The translations under genes were made by a program, and so were the position numbers. Positions 1 to 5,708 of a stretch of DNA of 8,794 nucleotides are shown here, one piece after another. How positions within the stretch are numbered: position 1 is the stretch's first letter; each line of letters begins with the position of its first letter. The notes under the pieces were generated by a model. The model had not been told where the DNA came from and did no database searches. It saw only the letters and a list, made by a program, of their open reading frames with translations. Source of the DNA: Thermoleophilia bacterium (GTDB taxonomy: Bacteria; Actinomycetota; Thermoleophilia; Gaiellales; Gaiellaceae); NCBI GenBank assembly GCA_014534415.1, contig JACVRM010000084.1, positions 1 through 8,794 of the forward strand. Reading direction: 5' to 3'.

Positions 1-1618
1 CGAACCGGATCGCGAGCGAGCCGAGCAGGACGAGCGGTCCTGCGAGGCCGAGCGCGAAGACGCCCACGCGCAGCCAGCTCGAGCTCTCGCGCAGCTGGGG
101 CAGCCACAGCCAGGCATGCGCGGAGGGGAGCACAAAGAGCAGCGCGTACGGGTTAGCGACCACAGTTGCGATGCCCAGCACCGCGACGCCCAGGAGCGCC
201 ACGGCGTAGCCGCCGAGCTCGTCTTCCGGCGCAGCGTCGCGCTCGGGGAGCAGGCGCGTGCGCGCAATCAACCACCCGGCGAGGAGCAGGACGCAGTACA
301 GCCCCACCGCCCGCACCGCCCAATCGCCCGCCGCGTCGGTGTGCGGAGAAATGGGCCGGTCTGGGCCGTCTGCCCACGCGCCGGCGGCGCCGAATAGCCA
401 GAACGCCCCGGCGGCGGCCAACCAGAAGCCCAGGCGGCGCGCGAAGCTGCGGAGTGCCGGAACGAATGCCACGCCGCGCCGCGCGGCGCGCAGCACGAGG
501 TCGGCCAGGACGAGCAGGAAGGCCGCCAGAACGGCCAGGAGTGCCAGCTGGATCGCCCACCCGGCGGCGATTCGCGAGCCCAGGTAGAGGTAGCTCGCCG
601 GCCCCGCTGCGAGCTCGAGTCCCTGGTCGAGCGACTCGACGAGCGCCTGCGCCGACGCGCCGAGTTCTGCGAGGCGGCCGGCCGACAGCCGCTCGGGCCC
701 GTCGCCGAACGGCTCCGGCGGGCGTGCGCTTGCGGTCGTGATCGTCACAGCCGGCACGTCGTGCGCGACGAACGGCGCGTGGTCGTAGAAGCTCAGCGGG
801 AAAGCGAGATCGATCAGCTGCCCCAGCACACCGGTCCGCCGAGGCGCCTCGCCCGTCTGCTCGCGGATGCGCGCCGCGGCGGTCAGGACGAGCGTCGACG
901 CTGGCGAGCGCGCGGTCTCTCCGGCGATCTCGAGGCGGGCCCGCTTGCGGCCCGCGACGGCGACGAGGTTGACCGCGGCGACGATGCGGCGTGGCCTCGC
1001 TGCCCGGGCGAACCGCTGGGCGCCGAGCCCGCCGAAGGCTCCACCGTCGGTCGACAGGAAGACGATCGTGTGGGTCGGGACGACCGCGCCGCCGCCGCCC
1101 TCCGTGGCCGGGCCGTAGATGCGGGCGAGCTCGAGCAGCGCGGCGGTCCCGGAGGCGTTGACGTCCGCCCCCGGGCCGACTCCGACGTCGTCGCGGTGCG
1201 CGACGACCACGATCGTCCGCGCGGAGCGCCCTCGCGCGGTCGCGACCAGGTTCTCGAGCGGCGCGTCACCGCGGCCCGCAATGGAGGCGGTGAAGCGGTC
1301 GCGCTCGACGCTGTATCCGGAGAGCGCGAGCTCCCGCGCGACGAAGTCGGCCGCACGCGCGGCGCCCGGCGTGCCGGGCGCGCGGTCCGGGAACTGCCGC
1401 GCGATCGCCGCGGCGGCATCGAGCGCCGCGGTCGCGTCGAACGCCGGTGGCGGGCCCACCGGGAGCGGATCCGGATGTGCGATGGCGAAGCTGACGGCGA
1501 GCGCGGCCACGGCGGCGCCGGCGAGCGCGATCCGGTAGAGGCGGGCGTTGACGGGCCGGTCGGCCGAGCGCGGCCGGCGGCGCCGTCGCGGCCGGGATGC
1601 GCGCGGGGCCCCGGGCAT
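1..1618 (-). CDS. Membrane protein with degenerate M28 aminopeptidase-like domain (3' end cut by window)
   Basis: 539 residues are visible; the C-terminus lies beyond base 1. An Arg-rich N-terminus (residues 5-18) precedes a signal anchor (about 29-46), then an extracytoplasmic M28-like domain (about 65-335), then several hydrophobic segments (about 352-374, 395-412, 434-452, 468-488, 519-536). Fold landmarks are AHRDD (140-144), GADVNASGTAALLELAR (150-166), TDGGAFGGLGA (190-200), NLVAVAG (217-223) and YDHAPF (278-283). Active M28 enzymes bind two zinc ions through His, Asp, Glu, Asp and His, with a Glu as base. Here both His remain (H141, H280), but the bridging Asp is V153, the Glu-Glu pair is G193/A194 and the second Asp is V219. 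I infer no zinc-peptidase activity, so binding, sensing or scaffolding is more likely. The ATG at 1618 was chosen because the basic N-terminus and anchor follow it directly. The gene is divergent from the response regulator. Family assignment is firm; function is unknown. Confidence 0.85.
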   Translation of the reverse strand, partial: MPGAPRASRPRRRRRPRSADRPVNARLYRIALAGAAVAALAVSFAIAHPDPLPVGPPPAFDATAALDAAAAIARQFPDRAPGTPGAARAADFVARELALSGYSVERDRFTASIAGRGDAPLENLVATARGRSARTIVVVAHRDDVGVGPGADVNASGTAALLELARIYGPATEGGGGAVVPTHTIVFLSTDGGAFGGLGAQRFARAARPRRIVAAVNLVAVAGRKRARLEIAGETARSPASTLVLTAAARIREQTGEAPRRTGVLGQLIDLAFPLSFYDHAPFVAHDVPAVTITTASARPPEPFGDGPERLSAGRLAELGASAQALVESLDQGLELAAGPASYLYLGSRIAAGWAIQLALLAVLAAFLLVLADLVLRAARRGVAFVPALRSFARRLGFWLAAAGAFWLFGAAGAWADGPDRPISPHTDAAGDWAVRAVGLYCVLLLAGWLIARTRLLPERDAAPEDELGGYAVALLGVAVLGIATVVANPYALLFVLPSAHAWLWLPQLRESSSWLRVGVFALGLAGPLVLLGSLAIRF

Positions 1619-1627
1619 ACGCGGGGC

Positions 1628-1633
1628 TATAGT
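1628..1633 (+). promoter_or_regulatory. Candidate -10 hexamer for the two-component operon
   Basis: TATAGT matches five of six bases of the TATAAT consensus and is the most AT-rich spot in the 52-bp divergent gap. It lies 37 nt before the response regulator ATG, predicting a leader of about 30 nt. No convincing -35 is seen 17 bp upstream. It overlaps the opposing candidate -10 at 1629-1634, so the two promoters may compete. Confidence 0.4.
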
Positions 1634-1634
1634 A
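1629..1634 (-). promoter_or_regulatory. Candidate -10 hexamer for the M28-like gene
   Basis: On the minus strand this reads TACTAT, four of six matches to TATAAT, and ends 10 nt before the ATG at 1618. A transcript would start only a few bases before the start codon, which implies a leaderless or nearly leaderless mRNA. No -35 hexamer and no Shine-Dalgarno sequence is visible. It overlaps the candidate -10 of the divergent operon. Confidence 0.35.
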
Positions 1635-1670
1635 GGTCCAGGCGCGGCGCGAGGGGCGTGCCAGCCGCAC

Positions 1671-2369
1671 ATGCGCGACTCCACGACGATCCTGCTCGTC
1701 GACGACGAGGACTCAATCCAGAAGCTTTTGACCTACCCGCTCGAGCGCGACGGCTTCCGGGTCGTCGCGGCGCGCGACGGCGAGGAGGCGCTCGCCCGGT
1801 TCGCCGAGGAGCGCGTCGACGTGGTCGTGCTCGACGTAATGCTTCCGAAGCTCGACGGGCTCGAGGTATGCCGCCGCCTTCGGGCGACGAGCTCCGTGCC
1901 GATCCTCATGCTGACCGCGCGGGGCGACGAACTCGACAAGGTTCTCGGCCTCGAGCTCGGCGCGGACGATTACATGACGAAGCCCTTCTCGGTGCGCGAG
2001 TTTCGGAGCAGGGTGCGAGCGCTGCTGCGCCGGGCGGCGGCGCCGCGCCACGATCCCGGCGGCGACGACGTTATCGAGGCGGACGGGTTGCGGATCGATC
2101 CGGCGCGGCGGCGTGTCACCGTGCGAGGCGACGCGGTGGAGCTCACGTACGTCGAGTTCGAGTTGCTCCGCGCTCTGGCGGAGCGCCCGGGACGCGTCTT
2201 CACGCGCCAGGCGCTGCTCGAGCGGCTCTGGGGCGACGCCGACTATCGCGACCCGCGCACGATCGACGTCCATGTCCGTCACCTGCGCGAAAAGCTCGAG
2301 CTGGACGCGCGCCGGCCCGAGTACATCTTCACCGTGCGCGGCGTCGGCTATCGATTTCGCGACCGGTGA
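1671..2369 (+). CDS. OmpR/PhoB-family two-component response regulator
   Basis: 232 residues, the normal length for the OmpR family. The N-terminal receiver domain (about 6-120) has the acidic pocket VDDE (10-13), phospho-acceptor D55 in VLDVMLP, the switch Thr T82 in MLTAR and K104 in MTKPF. The C-terminal winged-helix DNA-binding domain (about 133-230) ends in the typical TIDVHVRHLREKLE and VRGVGYRF motifs. It should be phosphorylated by the kinase encoded next and bind promoter DNA as a dimer. The ATG at 1671 was chosen because the receiver fold begins at once; the frame is open further upstream but without family similarity. A purine-rich GAGGGG at 1651-1656 is rather far from the ATG to act as a ribosome binding site. 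The stop overlaps the next start by one base. Order with a kinase and an HtrA protease resembles MprA of mycobacteria, but orthology is not shown. Confidence 0.95.
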   Translation: MRDSTTILLVDDEDSIQKLLTYPLERDGFRVVAARDGEEALARFAEERVDVVVLDVMLPKLDGLEVCRRLRATSSVPILMLTARGDELDKVLGLELGADDYMTKPFSVREFRSRVRALLRRAAAPRHDPGGDDVIEADGLRIDPARRRVTVRGDAVELTYVEFELLRALAERPGRVFTRQALLERLWGDADYRDPRTIDVHVRHLREKLELDARRPEYIFTVRGVGYRFRDR

Positions 2370-3802
2370 TGCCGCGGTTCGGCGTCGGCGTCCGGCTGAG
2401 CCTCGCGCTGCTCGCGCTCGTCGTCGCCGCGCTCACGGTCGTCTACCTGCTCGTCGTCCCCTCGCTGGAAGAGCGGCTCGTGGGCGGCAAGCTGGAGCGC
2501 GTCGAGACGAGCGCGAAGCTCGTCGCCGACGAGTACCAGACCGACCCCTACGGTGTCTCTGCGGACGCACTCGCTCGCTCGTTCGACGCGAGCCGCGTCG
2601 TGATCTTCCGGCCGCTCGGCGACGGCCGCCTCTCTGTGTTCGACGATACCGCCGACCTCGTCGGCTCCGAGCAACTCGACAACGACCCCGTCGCACGCCG
2701 AGCGTTCTTCACGGATCGGCTCGCCAGCGGAATCGTCGAAAGGGGCGGCGAGCGGTACGCACACGCCGCGCTTGCCGTCTACGTGCCGGACAGGGAAGTG
2801 GTGCTCGTCTCGTCGTCGCTCGAGGCCGAGCTGGGCGGCGTAGAGCTCGTCGAGCGGCGGTTGCTCGCCGCCGGCGGACTGGGGTTGCTCGGCGCGGTGG
2901 CGGTCGGCTTCGGCGCGGCAACCCTGCACGCGCGGCGCATTCGGCGCCTGCAGCGCGCGGCCGACCGCATCGCGCACGGCTCCTTCGGCGAGCCCGTCGT
3001 GGACCGCGGCTCCGACGAGCTCGGCGAGCTGGCCGGGTCGTTCGAGAGCATGCGGCAGCGGCTCGCCACCCTCGACCGCGCCCGGCGCGAGTTCGTCGCG
3101 AACGCGTCGCACGAGCTGCGCACGCCGATCTTCGCGCTCGGTGCGGCTCTCGAGCTGCTCGACGAGGAGCAGCTGGACCCGGCGACGCGACGGGAGTTCG
3201 TCGCCACGGCCCGTGAGCAGGTCGAGCGTCTCACGCGGCTCGCAACCGACCTGCTCGACCTGACGCGGCTGGATGCAGGCCGCGTGGCGGTGGCGGCCGA
3301 GCCGGTCGACCTCGGGGACACGGCAGCCGTGCTCGCCGAGGAGTTCGACGCGGCGGCGCGGGCGAGCGACCACGTGATCTCGGTCGAGCGCGACGGCGCG
3401 GCGCTCGCGTGCGCAGATGCGGACCGGGTGCTTCGAATCGGCCGCGCGCTCGTGGAGAACGCTCTGGTCCATACGCCGGCCGGGACGCGCGTATGCATAC
3501 GCGCCGAGCGGCGTGACGGCGCCGTGGTGCTGGAGATCGAAGACGACGGCCCGGGCATCCCGGCCGAGCACCTCGACCGCGTCTTCGACCGCTTCTACCG
3601 GGTGGACGGCGCGCGCGCGCGAGGCAGTGGGCTCGGCCTTGCGATTGCGCGCGAGCTCGCAGAGCTGATGGGCGGGTCGATCCGCGCCGAGAGCGGACGT
3701 ACTGCCACCTCGTTCACCGTTGTCCTTCCGGCCGTCGACGAGGCAGATCGGCCGAATTCACGTGAAAAGCGGAAAGGCGCCCGCGCGAGCACGTCCGCCT
3801 GA
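2369..3802 (+). CDS. Membrane sensor histidine kinase (HAMP-HisKA-HATPase)
   Basis: 477 residues. Transmembrane helix 1 (about 8-30), an extracytoplasmic sensor of about 130 residues with no recognised fold, transmembrane helix 2 (about 165-187), HAMP linker (about 188-240), HisKA with phospho-acceptor H248 in ASHELRTP, and a HATPase domain (about 345-455). The ATP-site motifs are intact: N364 in the N box (LVENALVHTP), DDGPGI (392-397), the F box around 405-411, and GSGLGLAI (419-426). It should autophosphorylate H248 and pass the phosphate to D55 of the upstream regulator. The start overlaps the regulator stop (TGATG), with no clear ribosome binding site, so translation is probably coupled. 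The last 20 or so residues form a charged, basic tail after the ATPase fold (RPNSREKRKGARAS). The stimulus is unknown; the downstream HtrA gene suggests envelope or protein-folding stress. Confidence 0.95.
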   Translation: MPRFGVGVRLSLALLALVVAALTVVYLLVVPSLEERLVGGKLERVETSAKLVADEYQTDPYGVSADALARSFDASRVVIFRPLGDGRLSVFDDTADLVGSEQLDNDPVARRAFFTDRLASGIVERGGERYAHAALAVYVPDREVVLVSSSLEAELGGVELVERRLLAAGGLGLLGAVAVGFGAATLHARRIRRLQRAADRIAHGSFGEPVVDRGSDELGELAGSFESMRQRLATLDRARREFVANASHELRTPIFALGAALELLDEEQLDPATRREFVATAREQVERLTRLATDLLDLTRLDAGRVAVAAEPVDLGDTAAVLAEEFDAAARASDHVISVERDGAALACADADRVLRIGRALVENALVHTPAGTRVCIRAERRDGAVVLEIEDDGPGIPAEHLDRVFDRFYRVDGARARGSGLGLAIARELAELMGGSIRAESGRTATSFTVVLPAVDEADRPNSREKRKGARASTSA

Positions 3803-3889
3803 CTCCCGAAGAGGCCGGACGGCGCCGTCGACTCTACGCCGCCGCCGGCTACTGGAAACTCCGCCGCTCGGTAGTCGACACGCTCTCGG

Positions 3890-3895
3890 TACATT
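3890..3895 (+). promoter_or_regulatory. Candidate -10 hexamer of the HtrA-like gene (leaderless geometry)
   Basis: TACATT keeps the key TAnnnT bases and ends 7 nt before the ATG at 3903, so transcription would start at or next to the A of the start codon. There is no Shine-Dalgarno sequence in the preceding 20 nt, which fits a leaderless mRNA. No clear -35 hexamer. The protease could thus be transcribed apart from the two-component pair. Confidence 0.4.
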
Positions 3896-3902
3896 CCGGC
3901 GC

Positions 3903-5090
3903 ATGCGCCCGACGTTCGTCGCCGTCCTCGCTCTTGCGGCCGCCCTCGTGGGAGGCGCGACCGTGTTCCTGCTCAGCGAGGTCGGCGGAGACGACGGCGA
4001 GCCGGCTCGGGCCGTCGTCATCGACGACGTCGACGGCGCGCCGGCGACACCCGCCGTGCGGATTCGGCCCGGCGAGTTCGACCCAGCCGGGATCTACGCG
4101 GCGCGGTCGCCCGGCGTCGTCACGATCTACGCCGTTTACGCGCACGACGGAGTCCGGCGGGCGGCGCAGGGCTCCGGCTTCGTCGTCTCGCCACAGGGCC
4201 ACATCCTGACGAGCGCGCACGTGATCACGAGCGCCGGTTCCGGCGCAGCCTTCCGAGGGGCTGACCGCGTCTACGTCGGATTCGCCGACGGTGACCGCAT
4301 CCCCGCGCGCGTCGTCGGGTGGGATCTCTACGACGACGTCGGCGTGGTTCGCGTCGAGCCGAGCGCACACAAGCTTCAACCGCTCCCGCTCGGAGACTCC
4401 GATTCGGTGCGCGTCGGTGAGCCGGTCGCCGCGATCGGCAGCCCGTTCCGGCACGAGGGCTCGCTCGCGGTGGGTATCGTCTCCGCGACGGCGCGGTCGA
4501 TCCCCACGCTGACCTCTCGCTACCAGATCGTCGACGCCATCCAGACGGATGCGCCGATCACGCACGGCAACTCCGGTGGCCCGCTGCTCGACGCGCGTGG
4601 CCGGGTGGTCGGCATCAACGCGCAGATCCGGACGGAATCTGGCCAGCCGGAGGGCGTCGGCTTCGCGATTCCAATCAACGCCGGAAAGCGGTCGCTCCGG
4701 CAGCTCATCGCGACCGGGCGGGTGCGTTACCCGTACGTCGGGATCGGAACCGACGACCTGATTCCGTCGCTCGCGCGTCACCTCGATTTGCCCGTCCGCC
4801 GTGGCGCGCTCGTGGCCGACGTGCGCGACGGCAGCCCCGCCGACCGCGCGGGGCTGCGCGGCGGAACCCAGGAGGAGATCTTCAACGGCGTGACGTACCC
4901 GCGCGGCGGCGACATCGTCGTCGCGATCGGCGGCCACCCCATCATGCGCTCGGACGACGTTGCACGCGTGCTTCTCGAGCGCTACCGGCCGGGGCAGACG
5001 GTGGAGTTCACCGTCATCCGCGACGGCCGTCGGGAAGCCGTCCCTGTCACGCTCGGCGTGCGGCAGTCCGCTCCCGACGACGCGCCCTGA
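3903..5090 (+). CDS. htrA: Membrane-anchored HtrA/DegP-type serine protease with PDZ domain
   Basis: 395 residues. An N-terminal hydrophobic anchor (about 5-24) without a lipobox is followed by an acidic linker, a trypsin-like domain (about 60-270) and one PDZ domain (about 275-388). The catalytic triad is complete: H106 in TSAHV, D145 in YDDVGVVRV and S224 in THGNSGGPLLD. The PDZ domain carries ADVRDGSPADRAGLRGG and GGDIVVAIGG. Such proteases act outside the membrane, degrading or refolding damaged envelope proteins, with the PDZ domain binding exposed C-termini. It lies 100 bp after the kinase gene, on the same strand, with its own candidate promoter. Its place behind a two-component pair recalls PepD behind MprAB in mycobacteria and HtrA with CssRS in Bacillus, so control by the adjacent regulator is plausible but not visible. 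The ATG at 3903 places the anchor at the N-terminus; the upstream open frame shows no signal-like sequence. Confidence 0.93.
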   Translation: MRPTFVAVLALAAALVGGATVFLLSEVGGDDGEPARAVVIDDVDGAPATPAVRIRPGEFDPAGIYAARSPGVVTIYAVYAHDGVRRAAQGSGFVVSPQGHILTSAHVITSAGSGAAFRGADRVYVGFADGDRIPARVVGWDLYDDVGVVRVEPSAHKLQPLPLGDSDSVRVGEPVAAIGSPFRHEGSLAVGIVSATARSIPTLTSRYQIVDAIQTDAPITHGNSGGPLLDARGRVVGINAQIRTESGQPEGVGFAIPINAGKRSLRQLIATGRVRYPYVGIGTDDLIPSLARHLDLPVRRGALVADVRDGSPADRAGLRGGTQEEIFNGVTYPRGGDIVVAIGGHPIMRSDDVARVLLERYRPGQTVEFTVIRDGRREAVPVTLGVRQSAPDDAP

Positions 5091-5104
5091 CCGCGCTTGC
5101 GCGG
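5091..5104 (+). terminator. Small GC stem-loop directly after the HtrA-like stop codon
   Basis: CCGCG-CTTG-CGCGG forms a five-base-pair stem closed by a CUUG tetraloop, a loop known to be unusually stable when closed by a G-C pair. It starts at the base after the TGA. Only GGGGTTC follows, with no T-run, so it is a weak intrinsic terminator at best and may instead protect the 3' end of the mRNA. Confidence 0.3.
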
Positions 5105-5109
5105 GGTTC

Positions 5110-5138
5110 AGGACGCCCGTGCGCGGGAATAGGACGCC
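5110..5138 (+). repeat. Direct repeat AGGACGCC, two copies 21 bp apart
   Basis: AGGACGCC occurs at 5110-5117 and 5131-5138, start to start 21 bp, which is two turns of B-DNA. Between the copies lies CCCG-TGCG-CGGG, able to form a short hairpin. The pair lies about 54 bp upstream of the candidate -10 of the RsbW-like gene, a position where an activator could bind. It may be chance in GC-rich DNA. Confidence 0.25.
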
Positions 5139-5191
5139 GACAGCCGACGAGCGAGGCAAAATCCGCTGGCCAGAATCCTTCTCAATCTGCT

Positions 5192-5197
5192 TAAACT
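5192..5197 (+). promoter_or_regulatory. Candidate -10 hexamer of the RsbW-like gene (leaderless geometry)
   Basis: TAAACT lies in a locally AT-rich stretch that stands out from its surroundings (CAATCTGCTTAAACTTCCAC, 5183-5202) and ends 6 nt before the ATG at 5204. A transcript would begin at the start codon. No Shine-Dalgarno sequence precedes this ATG, nor the alternative in-frame ATG at 5231. This supports 5204 as the start. No clear -35. Confidence 0.45.
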
Positions 5198-5203
5198 TCC
5201 ACA

Positions 5204-5644
5204 ATGCGGCAGAAAGCCTCGAGCTCGTCGATGAACGGCAGCGGACAGTCCGTTCGCCTCACGATCCCGGCGAAGCCCGAATACATCACGCTCGTTCGCC
5301 TTGCGCTGACCGGCCTTGCGCACCTCCGCCCGCTCCCCGACGAGACGCTCGGCGACCTGAAGCTGGCGGTCACGGAAGCCTGCTCGAACTCGGTCCGGCA
5401 CGCCTACGGCGCCGACGGTGAAGGCGTCGTCGAGGTGCTCTACGAGCTACGCGACGACCGGCTGGTCGTGGAGGTCGCGGACAACGGCCAGGGATTCGTG
5501 CACGGCGACTCGCAGACGCGGACCGAGCTCGACGAGGGAGGCCTCGGCATCGCGATCATCCAGTCGCTCGCCGATGAGTTCGAGGTCGGCCGACGCAACG
5601 GCGGCGGCTCGCGCCTACGCTTCGTCAAGCTGCTCCGGGAGTAG
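5204..5644 (+). CDS. RsbW/SpoIIAB-like anti-sigma factor, HATPase_c_2 serine kinase
   Basis: 146 residues, essentially one GHKL ATPase domain. The N box is LAVTEACSNSVRHAY (54-68) with E58, N62 and H66; the G1 box is VADNGQGF (91-98); the G2 region is EGGLGIAII (111-119). These are the ATP-site motifs of the RsbW/SpoIIAB family, which bind a sigma factor or phosphorylate a STAS-domain antagonist. No sigma factor, STAS protein or PP2C phosphatase is in the window, so its partner is unknown. The gene stands alone: 113 bp after the protease gene and 64 bp before the trehalose synthase gene, with a palindrome in the latter gap. The neighbouring trehalose genes suggest, without proving, a role in osmotic or general stress control. 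An in-frame ATG at 5231 would remove nine Ser/Lys-rich residues outside the fold; the promoter geometry favours 5204. Confidence 0.85.
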   Translation: MRQKASSSSMNGSGQSVRLTIPAKPEYITLVRLALTGLAHLRPLPDETLGDLKLAVTEACSNSVRHAYGADGEGVVEVLYELRDDRLVVEVADNGQGFVHGDSQTRTELDEGGLGIAIIQSLADEFEVGRRNGGGSRLRFVKLLRE

Positions 5645-5660
5645 GCGCCGACGCTCTGGC

Positions 5661-5666
5661 TATCCT
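5661..5666 (+). promoter_or_regulatory. Possible -10 hexamer upstream of treT
   Basis: TATCCT fits TAnnnT and lies 3 bp before the 30-bp palindrome. If used, transcription would begin inside the palindrome and give a leader of about 35 nt that is mostly hairpin. No -35 is visible. Read-through from the RsbW-like gene is an equally good explanation for treT expression. Confidence 0.25.
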
Positions 5667-5669
5667 CGC

Positions 5670-5699
5670 GCGAGCCGGGCTCGCGCGAGCCCGGCTCGC
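5670..5699. repeat. Perfect 30-bp palindrome before treT
   Basis: The two 15-base halves are exact reverse complements, centred between 5684 and 5685. Each half contains its own interrupted palindrome CGAGCC-N-GGCTCG (5671-5683 and 5686-5698), with centres 15 bp apart. As RNA it can form a stem of about 13 pairs with a GCGC loop. It begins 26 nt after the RsbW-like stop and ends 9 nt before the treT ATG. No T-run follows on either strand, so it does not look like an ordinary terminator. A double operator, an attenuating 5' hairpin or an mRNA processing or stability element are the options. Confidence 0.8.
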
Positions 5700-5708
5700 T
5701 CAAGCCGC

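Noticed and set aside
116..741. Plus-strand open frames near the left edge
   Set aside because: They oppose the membrane region of the minus-strand M28-like gene and are Arg/Pro/Ala-rich without motifs.
761..2368. Upstream extension of the histidine kinase frame
   Set aside because: The open frame runs back through the response regulator and the M28-like gene, but the translated stretch is Arg/Gly-rich without motifs. The kinase starts naturally at 2369 with its first membrane helix.
2348..3571. Minus-strand open frame of 407 codons opposite the histidine kinase
   Set aside because: Antisense shadow; the kinase frame carries all H, N, G1, F and G2 boxes.
3818..3829. GACGGCGCCGTC palindrome after the kinase stop, considered as a terminator
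   Set aside because: No loop bases and no T-run; a 12-base palindrome of this composition is expected by chance here.
3998..4009. CGAGCCGGCTCG, resembling the half-sites of the treT palindrome
   Set aside because: It lies inside the htrA coding sequence, is short, and lacks the one-base spacer of the treT sites; likely chance in GC-rich DNA.
3849..5204. Minus-strand open frame of 451 codons opposite htrA
   Set aside because: Low-complexity composition, no recognisable motif, and fully antisense to a protease with an intact triad.
5231..5233. Alternative start codon for the RsbW-like gene
   Set aside because: No ribosome binding site precedes it, whereas the ATG at 5204 sits 6 nt after a good -10 hexamer. 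It remains possible.
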